Source of the DNA: Manis javanica | Lineage: Eukaryota > Chordata > Mammalia > Pholidota > Manidae | Direction of reading: 5' to 3' | DNA: 64,000 nt | Assembly: GCF_040802235.1 (NCBI RefSeq) | Contig: NC_133168.1 | Span: forward strand, 32,879,759-32,943,758 | In this document: positions 8,762-21,539 of the stretch, one piece after another | Layout of the letters: every line of letters begins with the position of its first letter | How positions within the stretch are numbered: the first letter of the stretch is position 1 | Notes under the pieces: generated by a model | What the model saw: the letters and a program-made list of their open reading frames with translations, nothing else | The model's database searches: none | What the model was told of the DNA's origin: nothing | Translations under genes and position numbers: made by a program

Positions 8762-11530
8762 TTGTTGGATGATTAAATGAATGAATTTTTCCTTATTTGT
8801 CCATAAATATTATGTAGGTTTGTGCATGTGTGTGTATTGATATTTACCTTTCTATATGCATTAAAAACTACAACAAAACAAGGAACTGAACATAGTGGTT
8901 ATGATGATGGTAAGGGTGTACTGGGAGGCCAAAGCAGGAAAGAAAGTTTATATGTTTCTGTTTTTTTTAACCAGGTGAATGTATTATGTGCTATATCAAA
9001 GTATTAAGTAAAAAAGAAAAATGAAGTTCCAAATTTAGGACAGATATATATTAGAAATCAATAGGTAAATAATTTGCACATTTTATTCAGGAAGTAATTA
9101 TTAATGATTCTGAGATAAAGAGAGAGAACCTTTGCACTTCGTTTCTTCAGAGTAGGGGATTTCTCTTGGGGCATTTTAAGACCCACATGTGACCCTGGAC
9201 ATGTACACAGGCCAAGGGCCAGTGGCTGTGGCTTTAGAATCCCCTCCTCATTCAGTGTATTGGTTTGAGTGTATGGTAAGCAGGCCTGTCTACCTGTGCA
9301 CTCTTGGCCCCAGCAGGTGAAGCACCACTTATTGCTGAGCTTTAGGTTATTAACATAGAATTTATGCTTATATCTGATTGCTGCCCAGATTCACAGGAGG
9401 ACAAATCACAACAGATTTTGAGAGTCCTCCATAGCCAGTGAGAACCCAAGGTATAACAGGCCTCACTGGCCTTAATGGGAGGACTGAGATGGATTTGGTT
9501 ACTCATGAAATGACTACCCAAATGCTCTGTTAAATTCACAACTTGTAAATCTAATGGGGATATAGATGAGTGTGGACATAACATCAATAAGACATATCAG
9601 AGCTATTCATCACTCTAAAGTTTCAGTTGGCTGTAACAGAAACCACACACTCCCTTGTGACTGGTTATGTATCTTCCTGTGCTCCCAAGAAGACAGCTTC
9701 TCCTGATTTGAAAATGCAGGTAAGAGTGGCAATGTTTGGTCCTCTGCTTCTAGCTACCTGGCTGCCTGGAACATTGCATGCACCATCTGTCAGACTGGAG
9801 GTGACATGGTTCCCCAGAAAGCTGGATGCACAGGTAGATGATGCCATAGTCCGTACCAGTTACCCCATGAGATGTGCTAGGTAGGGTTGAGCTAAGGAGG
9901 AAATGGATCTCTAGGAGTGGGTCAAAGAAAGGTGGGTGTTATTTATTTAGAAGGTATGGATAGTGACATCATTATTAATGATTCTGAGAGAGAGAGAGAG
10001 AAGCCCTTGCAGGCACCCCACCCAGTACAACCCAGGGCCTACACTTTAGAGGGGTTACTGTGCATGTGCAATACATTTTGTCAATAGAAAACTAAACGCA
10101 AAAGTCCCACAGCAATTTCTTAAAAGTCTATCTCATCATAAGTTTAGAAAGATCTAGACATGGGCATAATAAACCCTACTGGCAGGCCTGGATTTTAGCT
10201 CCCTGCAGTGGTGGTCCTCTTCAAATAAGAAGCCTTGAGCAAACTTTTCCCCCTTAAGTATTTATAGTCATTATCTTATTATAAAGGTAATAGCTCACCC
10301 AGAGCAGCACAGAGCAGTGAAAGACAAATGCCCAATCGTAGTGCAGCGCAGTGCTTCAGAGCCTAGGATCTGGAAAAATCTCAGGTCTCTCATTTTCTAT
10401 CCTTAAGTATATGATAAATACACTTTCTATTTGTTTCCTAGAAGCCTGATTCTAAAAACACAGCACTACTAAAAGCATTAAATAAAATAAAGAGCTAATA
10501 TGTCTGCACTAATCTGTACTTCCTAAATTTACTGATAGAGGAGAAGAAAATAGGTTGGCATGTATTTTGTACAATTGCTGGATCACCCTAAAGTAAATTC
10601 AAACAGTGTGTTTAGATAAAAATATTGTCTCTTCCCACAAGGTTCCCAATTTTGCAGAAAAAAAAACCTCTAAGAAGTACATTATTTGACACAGTGCTGC
10701 CTTGCATTCTGGCAGAGAAATTATTCAAGAATGGCACCAGTACATTCTCCGAAAATCAAGATTCTCTGGCACTAAGTCACAGTCAAGGCAGGACTCCAAA
10801 ACCACAGCACGGATGGCGCCAGCAGTGCAGTCAGCCTTTATGGGCTCACCCAGGTGGCTTCCTGCTGTGTCCGGGCCAGTGGAGATGGGGTGGCACAGGC
10901 AGGGAAGAAGCAAGACCCACAATTAACAGATGGCTGGCCAAAGCTCAGGTGAGAAAGTGACTACTCAGAAATTTTGCTGGAAATGTTTGCCTTGGAGGCT
11001 CTTACTCAGAAAGATGTTGAGGGTTGTTAAATACATTCCAAGTTAGGAAAATGAGAATTTTCTTTTTTCTTATAGAAAAAAAAGAAGAAAAGCAGAGCTT
11101 TTAAGAAGTACAGTTTATGAAAGTATAAAATATGTTTCTTTCCAACATTTACACTGAACTTTCTTCATGACCCCATATGCAACCTTGTGGACATAATGTG
11201 GTGAGTCCTTGGGATCACCTGTGCACATCCCTGTCTGCTCTCCCTGCTAGGCAGAAAGCCATTTGAAGCCACATCTGTAGTGCATAGGCTTGTATCACAC
11301 ACTTTGGAGGTAACTCAGTATATATTGATTGAATTCGTATTTTAAAACCATCAACTGTGCTGTTATCATTATCCTTATTTCAATTCACTCATTTTTACAC
11401 CAAGGCCAAATAGATTATCATCTTTTACACTTTGTTAAAGGCTTATATATAAGGTTGGAAGAAATTCAAATATTACAGTGAACTAGAGTTAGTAATAGTC
11501 TACACATGTATTTTCATTTATTATTTATTT
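8762..11530. other. Intergenic DNA, nothing certain
   Basis: No gene, RNA gene or clear repeat family is recognised. Open frames up to 111 codons (10625-10960) have no domain, no conserved-looking start context and no splice context. A short word shared by 9097-9115 and 9971-9989 is noted in the findings. Confidence 0.4.
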
Positions 11531-11535
11531 ATTTT

Positions 11536-13175
11536 TAATTTTTTATTAAGGTATTATTGATATACACACTTATGAAGGTTCCACATGATAAAACAATGTG
11601 GTTACTACATTTACCCATATTATCAAGTCCCCGCCCATACCCCAGTTACTACACTAACTGCCTGTTAGTGTAGTAAGATGCCACAGATCCACTATGTGCC
11701 TTCTCCGTGCTACCCTGTTCTCTCCGTGATCCCCCACACCATGTGTACTAAGCATAATGCCCCTCAATCCCCTTCTCCCTCCCTTCCCACCCACCCTACC
11801 ACACCCCTCCCCTTTGGTAACCACTAGTTCATTCTTGGAGTCTTCAAGACTGCTGCTATTTTGTTCCTTCAATTTTGCTTCATTGTTATACTCCACAAAT
11901 GAGGGAAATCATTTGGCATTTGTCTTTCTCTGCCTGGCTCACTGAGCATGATGTCCTCCACCTCCATCCATGTTGTTGCAAATGGTAGGATTTGTTTCTT
12001 TCCTATGGCTGAATAGTATTCCATTGTGTATATGTACCACATATTTATCCATTCATCTACTGATGGACACTTAGGTTGCTTCCATATCCTGGCTATTGTA
12101 AAAAGTGCTGCAATAAACATAGGGGTACATATGTCTTTTTGAATCTGAGAAGTTGTATTCTTTGGGTAAATTCCAAGGAGTGGGACTCCCGGGTCAAATG
12201 GCATTGCTATTTTTAGTTTTTTGAGGAACCTCCATATTGCTTTCCACAATGGTTGAACTAGCTTACATTCCCATCAGCAGTGTAGGAGGGTTCCCCTTTC
12301 CCTGCATCCTGACCACCATTTGCCTTTGCTGTTCTTAGTCTTTTCGACACTGGCCATCATAAGTGGTGTGAGGTGGTATCTCATTGTGGTTTTAATTGGG
12401 ATTTCCCTGATGATTAGTGATGTGGAGTAACTTTTCATGTGTCTGTTGGCCATCTGAATTTCTTCTTTGGAGAACTGTCTCTTCATATACTCTGTCATTT
12501 GTTAATCAGGTATTTGCTTTTTGGGTGTTGGAGCTGTGTAGCCAGTCAGGGAGCTGGAGCACCTGAAGTTCGTGAAAACTCCCAACCAGCAGGACAGAGT
12601 GCACCCTGACAATTTTGTCTTCCTGTCCTTTCTCCTGAGCAGTAAGCTCTGTGCAATCCTTGCCCCTTTAGCAGCCCTCTTGCTAAGGGCTTCCTTGTTA
12701 GGAAGTCTCTCAAACTGCCTGCCTTTCTTTTGTCCCAGAGCAGCCAGATATGCATCCCTGCTTTCCACAAGCGGCTGGAATCTCAGTCTCCCCAGGAATT
12801 CTGACTGTCTTAGCTTTCCAATCCCCTAATAATGAGCATATAATGAAAGCACCATGAAACGTAGGTTTGTGCTCCCAGAGCAGATCTCCGGAGTTAGGGA
12901 TTCATCAGTCTCGGGCCTCCACTCCCTCCCTGTTCCATTTCCCTTCCTCCCACTGGCGAACTGTGGTGGGGGAAGGGCTTGGGTCCTGCTGGCCATAGGT
13001 TTGGTATGTTACCCTGTTCTGTGAGGTCTGCTCTTTTCTCCAGGTGTTTGCAGTCTGGCACAGTCCTCTTTCCTGTTGCTCTTTCAGGATTAGTTGTATT
13101 AATTAGATTTTCATATTTTATGTGGTTTTATGGGGGAAGCCTCTGTCTCACCTCTCAAACCACCATCTTTAATCC
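11536..13175 (-). mobile_element. L1 element with large internal deletion
   Basis: Read on the minus strand, 13175 back to about 12531 is L1 5' UTR (it begins like the copy at 46.3 kb, complement of 'ccatctttaatcc'). From about 12528 to 11869 it is the ORF2 C-terminus ([21 protein letters not shown] and onward) and then the 3' UTR to 11536. About 4 kb carrying ORF1 and most of ORF2 is missing. The ORF2 tail is nearly identical to that of the L1 at 60.5-60.9 kb, so both belong to one subfamily. Confidence 0.88.
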
Positions 13176-13858
13176 TCCTCATATTTTTATTTTTTCAACC
13201 CCTAAATCTCAGAGCATTTTAGGAAGAAATACTATTGTATCTTTTTATTTAATGGAAAAATAAATAATTTTAAAAGGAATGAACCTAAATAGTAGTCAGT
13301 AAGTAGTAAATAAAGTATGGTAATTGGCTAAAGGGTAAACTATGCAGTCATTACATATACGATGTACTTCTGTATTTGTTAACAGAACGCTATCCTTGGA
13401 AAGTTTATTTTAAAAAATAGCAGTTTAAAATAAGCATAATGTAATTCATATTTAAATAAAGGTATGTATTGATATGCATGTTTATATGTAGGAAAATAAT
13501 TGGGAAGTATTTAACACTGGTTTTCAAACATGGATGAGTTGGAGGATGCATTATAACTGATATTTGTTTATATAACTGTATTTCTGTTTTATATAATGTA
13601 AAAGTATTATTTTACACTCAGAAAACAAAATAACCAGTTTAAAAGAACATGTAGGAACAATCTTAAAGAAAATATTTTGAAATTACTCAAAAGTTCATCA
13701 TCAATAATTATTTAAATGTTTTTCATATTATTTGTATTGGTTAGCTAATGTTTTATAACAAAGCATTCCAAAATTTACTGCATTAAAATGTTAATTATTC
13801 TAGATGACGAATCTGTTGGACTCCTGAGGATTACCTGATCTAGGCTGATTGTGGATGA
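13176..13858. other. AT-rich intergenic DNA, nothing seen
   Basis: Low-complexity AT-rich sequence without open frames of note or a repeat I can name. Confidence 0.4.
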
Positions 13859-14217
13859 TGTTATGGACTGAAATGTGTCCCCCTACTGTCAAATTCATAA
13901 CAAAATCCCTAGTACCTCAGAACATGACTGTAACTGAAGAAAAGTCTCCTTAGAGAAATAATCAGGTTAAGATGAGGCCATTATGGTGGGACCTGATCCA
14001 ATATGACTGGTGTTCTTACAAGAAAATCTGGACACAGACACACTTAGGGAGAGGAAACCACGTGAACAGGAAGAGGAGGAGGGCCTCAGAAGAACTGCCC
14101 CTAGCAAAACTTTGATCCCAGGCTTCTAGCCTCCATGACTGTGAGACAATAAATTCCTGGTGTTTGAGTCCCCCAGTCTGTGGCCGTCTGTTATGGCAGT
14201 GCTAGCAGACTAATGCA
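13859..14217 (+). repeat. MLT1-like (ERVL-MaLR) solitary LTR
   Basis: It starts 'tgttatggactgaaatgtgtcccc' and contains 'agtacctcagaacatgactg', 'gatccaatatgactggtg' and 'gtgagacaataaattcctg'. It ends 'gctagcagactaatgca'. These words are those of MLT1-type LTRs. The aataaa in the third part is its polyadenylation signal. No internal part follows. Confidence 0.85.
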
Positions 14218-16518
14218 GCTGTCAAGGACTGGGCCCACTGGCTGCCTGGGAGCTCATTCTAGGCTGGCTTTGGCTTGGTTACGCTAGCTGGAACAACTCA
14301 CCATCACATACATAAATTCCTTCTCCTGGCACCTAGGATGGCAGGAAAACAAGAGACAGTGGAAAACTGCAAAACCTCTTGAGGCCCAATCTTGGAGGTA
14401 GCACTCTATCACTTCTGCCTCATTCTATTAACAAAAGCAATTCACATGACTAAGCCCAAGATAGAGGATGAATGCAACACAGGTAACAGTCAATGAGACT
14501 TGTGCCTACTGTGGAGATCGCAAAGGGGCATAACAAATGAGTGTATATGAGAGGGACAGTGGATGGGGGATTGATGTAAATATGTGGTCTATCACAATAT
14601 CTTAGATGTTCATGCTTCCACATGTTTCTATATCAGAATATATGTTTATATTGCAGCAGTATTAGAACACATCAATGTTTCTCATTTTACTTAACATTTA
14701 AACATTTTAACATTTTTGAATACAATTAGTAATTAAAAATTTTATTGGATGTATAATACACAATATTAAACCCACCTTTTTTTTTTAATTGGAACTACAG
14801 AGGAACAGAGTCAGTTGTACAGGTTAGTGAGGAACTAGAATAAAGAAAATTAAATTGAAAATTTGCTTTTAAAAATTAGTCAATAAAATACATAAATTAA
14901 CCAATATAAAAGTTTAATTCAATGAAAGGCTCATAACAGCAGACTATAATTTTTTTTGTACATAGTGAGCACTCAATATTAATTTGTTGGAAAAATTCTG
15001 TGTAAATTTATTTTGAATGTGAGAACTATTGCTAAAATAACACACTCAAACTGTGAGAAATCTCATTTAATGAAACAAAACAACAAAAAATACATACAAA
15101 ATAATGATGGGAGTATTAACTATAAAATGTTATAATTTGGTATCCACTATTAACTTTCCCATTAAAAACGTGGAAGCATTTTTTGGACTGGCTAAAACTT
15201 TTTGATTCACTTGGATGGAAGATTGGCTTAAATTTATTGATCCTGACAGCAATTATGTTTTAAATCATGATCTTATTTTTGCACTCCAAAAAACACTTTT
15301 ATGTTTATGCAAAAGGAATGCCACAAATTATCAAGAGTTTCATTTTCTGAAGTGATAAGCCTCATTTTTCTAACGGGATCAAAAGATAAGAAAATTTTAT
15401 TGAAGTTTGCTTTCTAAAAGAAAGAAAATCTTAGTTCCAAATTCATATTCCAAATCAGGAAGCAGAATATTTTTTTAGGAAAGCATTGAACTCAAGTAGT
15501 AGAAAAAAATGTGTTTCCACTGGTTATTTTTATAATTCGGTTCTAAAAACATTACCACTCTAAATTTTAAAAAAAGATTTTAGTGTCTTATGTAATCAGT
15601 AATGCAGTCACCTAAAAAGTATGTGGAAATTGAAGAGCTAAATAGCAGACATATATTTATTACATTTGGTACATGCCCACACTCTAGGCATAGCTAAATT
15701 TGTGTATAGCAGTGCTTTGTCTCCTTTAGAAACCACTCTAGAGCTCTGTTATGAATTATATTGTTTAAATATGACCATACTCAGTTTTGAGAGAGTTATT
15801 CCCAAGTCAGTTTCAAACTGAACACATGTTTTCTGTTTGTTTTCTGTTGTGAATACTGAATACTTGGCATTTTAATTGGAATATTTTTCTTTGGAATGAA
15901 ATAATTTCAAACATTCCCTTAATCAAAACATCAGTTTCCATCATGGGTTGTTGGTAGGTTTCCCAGAGCTGGTCTTCTGAGCATCAGAGAGGGTCCCACC
16001 TCTCCTTGGTGTGTGGGATGGAACCGGGAGAGAGGAGGCAAGAGCCGACCATTAGCTCATCCCTTCTCTGCATCCTGCTCCTTTCTAGATTACGCCTGAC
16101 TTGAGGGCTCACATTCTACTATGAAAGTCTGTCTCACCTTCTTCTGATGGTTTATAATCTTTTTTTCATTGAAAATTTTAATGGGAGCAGAAATTTCTTT
16201 CCCAAGGGTGAATTTCTGTGAAGGCACTGGACCCTCACAGTTCCCTCCCCAGCCAGAGTCAATCAAAAGTTTTTGGAGACCTCAATCTTTGGGACATATG
16301 TGTTTAAGAGAAATCAGCTTGGCAAAGGTGATGTAGGGGTGCAGGGTGGGTTAAAGCAGAAAGAGATTGGAAGGAAGGAAGATAAAACAAGGAGTCTGTT
16401 ACAACATCCATGGGAAAAATGAGGATGGTCACTGCAGTAGAACTGAAGAAAACAGCATGTACTACTGAGAAAAGCATGCACTTCAAAGTCAGAAAGTATG
16501 GGGTGAAAATCAAAGCTC
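14218..16518. other. Intergenic DNA, nothing seen
   Basis: AT-rich, no open frame with a recognisable domain, no named repeat. Around 15950-16110 it is locally GC-richer, without coding signal. Confidence 0.4.
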
Positions 16519-16650
16519 AATCATTTATGAACTCCTTGACCCCAAGCACAGGGTCTAAGCTCTCTCTAAACCTCAGTTTCTCTACTTAGAAAACAGATGT
16601 GAAATTAACATACATAATTGTTGTAAAGACTAAATGATAAAGTTTTAAAA
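16519..16650 (-). repeat. MIR SINE fragment
   Basis: The plus strand reads 'aactccttgaccccaagcac ... aacctcagtttctctactta ... gttgtaaagactaaatgata', the reverse complement of the MIR core and 3' part. Confidence 0.7.
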
Positions 16651-18300
16651 ACACCTAGTATATAATAGAAGTTCAGTGTTAATGCATGCTTTTAAGTGGA
16701 ATATTTGAAACATTATGGAGGAGGAAACAAGTGCCCTTGGATTGAATATAGGAACTAAAGGAGAAAGAAAATCAAGCTGTACCACTGATACACATTTCTC
16801 TAATTTATTGACCACAGGACACTTCTTTCCCACAAAGCACATGAGAGGATACTAGAACACCATGATACCTCTCTTTAGGAGGTCACCAAGAACATCTGTA
16901 TATGACGGTTGCTCTTGAAATATATTTGTCAATGTTTAATCTAATACTTCCCCAAACTGTTTGCACATGGAATGTTTTTCTTGTTTTATCAACTGTTAAT
17001 ATACCATGGAACTAGTGTCTGCCGAGCAGACTATGGGAGACACAGGTTTAAATGTTCATCCTGTACTTTGTTATGGATTTTTTGGCTTTTTCTAAATTTA
17101 TTTTAGATTGCCTAACTTACAGAGCAGTCCCTGAAGACCTCTCTGGAGCCTCTCAAAGGGGCGGGCCAGGAATCTACTGCTCTCTCTGAATCTGTGGTGG
17201 TCTCCATCATGTCTGTTCAACAAGGGCCTTCAGCATGCTCCTTGGATTTCTTTAAGATTCTAGATGAAAATAACACACAGGGAATCCCAAAGTCTGTTTC
17301 TGAGTGGGAACTTTTTCACCTCCAGCTTTTCCTCCATTACCTGGAAGGTCCATTACCTCCATTACCTCATTGCAGTCAGTGAGTTAAGAAACTATTTTAT
17401 TAAACTAATATATATTTTCAAGTTAAAAAATAGAAATAAACAGAAGAAATTAAAATTAATCACATCAGACAGAAAGAAATCAGTTAACATTTTGACTTTC
17501 ATCCTTCCAGACTCTACATATGTGTATTTATTACCTGAACAAAAACATAATTGCATCATATATTTGTTATGTGACCTGCTTTTCTTCACAAATTAATATA
17601 TATAAATATATTTCCAGGTCAAGAATATATATTTATATTAACATTTTTGTGGAATAATTAGTTTTCCATTGAATTAATAGATTGACCCTCTGGTTGCTAT
17701 TGTAAACAAAAGTAAAATGAATATCTTAGAACTAATTTTGTATGTGTGCCAGCAATTTTTTAAAGTTAGGCTTAAAAACACTTAAAATGTACATTTCCAG
17801 ACATTCTTCATATTTACAAACATCATGTTATTTTCTCTCAGAGAGCGTGAAACAAGGAGAATGGTCAGCTTCACACTTATAAACAGGGAAAAGGACATGG
17901 GTCTTTTCTGTCTCTTGGGCTCTGTATTTTCCAAGTGTATTTAAGGCACACTGGGGCCAATATCCTTGGGGAGGATGATATAGAACTGCTGAAAAGTCAT
18001 CAAATCCCTGCAGGTTGCTTTCAAAAGATGTTCATATTCATATTCACTGACTCTGTCTTTTACTCCCATGTAAAGTTCTAGTTGTTTACTCTTGTACCTG
18101 TAAAGTGTTTGGAGACAAGTTTATTTTAACCTATGGCAAATTTCCAAATCATGATATATTCAATTTTCTAAAGTATATTCTAGCTACAATTCATCTCTAC
18201 ATTGATACAAAATTCAAAGATTTAGAATCCAGAGATAACAGATTAATTTCAACAGCCAAATTTTATTCTGATCTATAGAAATATTAATAAGTAACATAAA
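16651..18300. other. Intergenic DNA, possible very old LINE remnant
   Basis: No gene seen. About 17600-17760 ('ttccattgaattaatagatt ... ggttgctattgtaaacaa') has the flavour of a decayed LINE 3' region but is too diverged to classify. Confidence 0.3.
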
Positions 18301-18304
18301 ATAA

Positions 18305-18475
18305 TAAGCATTTACAATAGACACTGCATTTTCTTATGTCATTTTCACAATAAACCTATGAAATCAGCACCATTATATCATTATCCCCATTTAACAGATT
18401 TGCTAACCAAGGAATAATGAGTTTACATAACTTGCCTTAAATAAGGCATGAATAGTGGCAGAGACAACACATTGT
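18305..18475 (+). repeat. MIR SINE fragment
   Basis: Contains 'ttcacaataaacctatgaaa', 'attatccccatttaacagat' and a following 'aataatgagtttacataactt', the order of MIR core motifs on this strand. Confidence 0.7.
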
Positions 18476-19070
18476 TCAATTCTGCTATTTTGCTCACCCA
18501 TTTCCCCTCCATTTTTTCTTTCTGAAAAATTTGTTCCAAGGCAGGTAGGTGTGGAAACCTGGAGGAGACTTACAGTGGGTTATCACAGTCAGAGTGGATT
18601 GAAGGGGCGCCTTAGCACTTGAGGGAATGGCGTGACATTCAGAGTCCCAGCAGGGTGAAGGGCTGTCCTCAGAGCTAAGCTGGGCAGCTCCTCAGCTCCT
18701 CAAGAGGCCCTCTGAAGTCTCGGCTCCCACTGGAACACGGGTCTAGGTTCCACTAACTTGTCTGGTCCCTTGGGTGGAGTGGGGAGGGTGGCAGGAAGGC
18801 TGGGATCAGCTGGGACTATCAGCTGGAGTGTCTCCATGCACTGCTCCAGGAGGGTAGTTGCTGGGCAGTCAGAATCCCTACATGGCAGGTGGGTTCCCCT
18901 GAAGTGTGTGTCCCAAGAGCAAAAGTGAGAAGCTGGGTGGCCTTCTGATGTGGCCTTAAATCATGCTGTGTCAGGTCTATGTTCTTTTGGTTGAAGCAGC
19001 CACAAAGCCACCCAGATCTAAGCGGAGAGAACATACCACCTCTTGATGGGAGGAGTGTCAAGAATTTTTT
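18476..19070. other. Intergenic DNA, nothing seen
   Basis: GC-richer than its surroundings but without a coding signal. The long open frame on the minus strand here runs into the L1 fragment and is not a gene. Confidence 0.4.
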
Positions 19071-19083
19071 AAGTGCTGCATCA

Positions 19084-19432
19084 AAACTGAAGGTACAAAA
19101 CAGCAGCAGACTCACAGACTCCAAGAAGGGACTAGCGATTACCAAAGGGGAGGGGTGAGGGAGGGCGGGTGGGGAGGGAGGGAGAAAGGGATTGAGGGGT
19201 ATTATAATTGGCACACATGGTGTGGGGGGGATTAGGGCAAAGAGTGTAACACAGAGAAGGCAAATAGTGACTCTGTGGCATCTTACTACACTGATGGGCA
19301 GTGACTGCAATGGGGTATGGGGGGGACACAATAACAGGGGTGAATGTAGCAACCACATTGTTGTTTCATGTGAAACCTTCATAAGAGTGTATATCAATAA
19401 CACCTTAATGAAAGAAATAAAAAATAAAATAA
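19084..19432 (+). mobile_element. 5'-truncated L1, 3' UTR only
   Basis: About 349 bp of L1 3' UTR ending in an A-rich tail, with the same words as the tail of the copy at 60.9-61.2 kb ('gaaaccttcataagagtgta'). It is bounded by an imperfect 13-bp target-site duplication: aagtgctgcatca (19071-19083) and aagtaccgcatca (19433-19445), 11 of 13 identical. Strong 5' truncation is the usual fate of L1 copies. Confidence 0.88.
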
Positions 19433-19449
19433 AAGTACCGCATCACCCT

Positions 19450-20000
19450 AACCAAACATACTGCTTTCATTCCTGCCTCTCAACAATTTGTTCACCATAC
19501 AGCAGCCAGAATAAATTTTAAACTATGGTCCATGTCATATTACCCTCCTGCTCCAACCTCCTCAAAGGCTTTCATTGTACCTCTGAAATCATTCAGCCAT
19601 CCCTCTCTCCAGCTGCATATGAGGCCACTCTCTCGGGCCTTGCTCTGTGGGCTCCGGCGGTGCCACTCCTTCCCTCTTTGAGGTGGATCAAGCTCTTCTC
19701 TGCCTCAGAACACTGGGCATGCTGCTCCCTCTGTCTGGAGTATGTGATACCCAGCTCCTCACTAGGCTAGTTTCTACTCATTCATGAAATCCCCACTGTC
19801 ATTTCCTCAGCTAGACCTTCCTGACACCCTCTCTTCTCCTTTCCCCCCACATCCCAATCTAACTTAATATCCTAACTATTCTTTTCATGCTACTACTTTT
19901 TTCTCTTTACATAGCACTCACCACAGTTATAAGTGCACGTTTATCTGCACGTTTGCATGTTTGATGTTTGTCTCTTTTATTAGATTAGAAGGAGATTAGG
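19450..20000 (+). repeat. L2 LINE fragment
   Basis: Words typical of L2 appear in order: 'gtcatattaccctcctgctc', 'ctcaaaggctttcattgta', 'tctgtctggagtatgtgata', 'catgaaatccccactgtcat' and 'cagctagaccttcctgacac'. No coding capacity. Confidence 0.65.
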
Positions 20001-20049
20001 TTGTACTTTTGGCAAACACGTGACTATCACAATAAATACATCGTTTAGT

Positions 20050-20910
20050 CTCAACATAAACACAATTTTTTTTTAATTGGGGCAAAATTTAAATGACCAT
20101 TTTAAAGTGAAAGATTCAGTGACATTTAGTACATTCAGAGTTGTACAACCACCACCACCATCTAGTTTCATGGCCCCAAAAGGAAATTTCATGCCTATTA
20201 AGCACTATTCCCCACTATTCTCTTCTGCCCTAGACCCTGGCAACCATCAAGTTGTACTGTTGTGCTAAGAATTTACATATTCTGGGTATAAATGAATCAT
20301 GCAACATCTGACCTTTTGTGTCTTATTTCACTTAGTGTAATGTTTTCAAGGTTTGTCCACATTGTAGCATTTATCAGGACTTCATTCTATTTTATGGCTG
20401 AATAATGTATTTCTTTATATATATGTGAGATACTGGTCTATAGTTTTTTCTTGTGGTGCCTTCATCTGGTGTCAGTATCAGGGAAAGACTGGCCTCATTA
20501 GGAAGTATTTCTTCCTCCTCCACATTTTGGAAGAGTCTGGAAAGATTAGTGTTAGTTCTTTAAATATTCTGTAGCATTCACCAGTGAAACCATCTGGTCC
20601 TGGCTTTTTCTTTGTCCTTTTTGGGAGGTTTTTCATTACAGATATAATCCTTTTACTTGTTATAGGTCTACCAAGATTTTCTATTTCTTCTTGATTTGGT
20701 TTTGATAATTTGTGCATTTTTAGGAATTTCTCCATTTTATCTAGGTTATCAAACTGTTCACATACAATTCTTCATAGTGTTCTCATAATTTTATTTATTT
20801 CTGCAAGGTTGGTCATAATGTCTCCACCTCCATTGCTGATTTTTTTCTATTTATGTATTCTTTTCTGTCAGCCTAGGTGAAAGTTTGTCAGTTTTGTTGA
20901 TGTTTTCAAG
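20050..20910 (-). repeat. Old L1 (L1M-like) fragments
   Basis: 20050-20425 resembles the 3' end of an old L1 in minus orientation, as at 612-1540. From 20425 to 20910 the minus strand reads ORF2 palm-domain text (e.g. KKPGPDGFTGECYRIFKEL) with stops. The two parts are about 2 kb apart in an intact L1, so this is either one deleted copy or two copies. Confidence 0.65.
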
Positions 20911-21539
20911 TAACTTCCCAAATCTGATGAAATATGAATCTACAAATACAAAAGCTCAACAAACTCCAAGAATCATAAACACAGAGATGATACTGAGGCA
21001 GGGCAGAAACTTACAGTTCAACATAAAGGCTTTCATTTTCTGTGTGTCACCACTCTTCTTGTGCCTCTGAACCCAAAGCCAATCTAGTTCAACTTTCAGA
21101 GGGAAAACCACTTCCACTGGGGTGGAGGAGAGGGGTGCCTACTAGGATTCTTAAGGTAGGGCAAGTTTTTAGAAATAACTTGTTCATATCTGTTTCTATT
21201 AAAAAAATTTTTTTCTCATTTTTTATCATTAATCTACAATTACATGGAGAACATTATGTTTACTAGACTCTCCCCTTCAGCAAGTCCCCCCCACAAAAAC
21301 CATTACAGTTACTGTCCATCAGCATAGTAAGATGCTGTAGAATCACTACTTGTCTTCTCTGTGTTGCACATCCCTCCCTATGCACCCCCCCAAACATTAT
21401 ACATGCTAATTGTAAGGCCCCCTTTCTTTTCCTATGCCCTCATCCCTCCCTTTCCACCCATCCTCCCCAGTCCCTTTCCCTTTGGTAACTGTTAGTCCAT
21501 TCTTAGGTTCTTTGATTCAGCTGCTGTTTTCTTCCTTCA

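Noticed and set aside
10625-10960. 111-codon open frame, possible small gene
   Set aside because: No domain, no splice or promoter context, overlapping frames on both strands; no support beyond length.
11536-12528. Separate 5'-truncated L1 and separate L1 5' UTR piece
   Set aside because: Both parts are in the same orientation and order with a short shared word at the join, and I saw no target-site duplication between them; one deleted copy is simpler.
18819-19403. 194-codon open frame on the minus strand
   Set aside because: More than half is the reverse complement of L1 3' UTR (19084-19432), with low-complexity Pro/Ser/Leu text.
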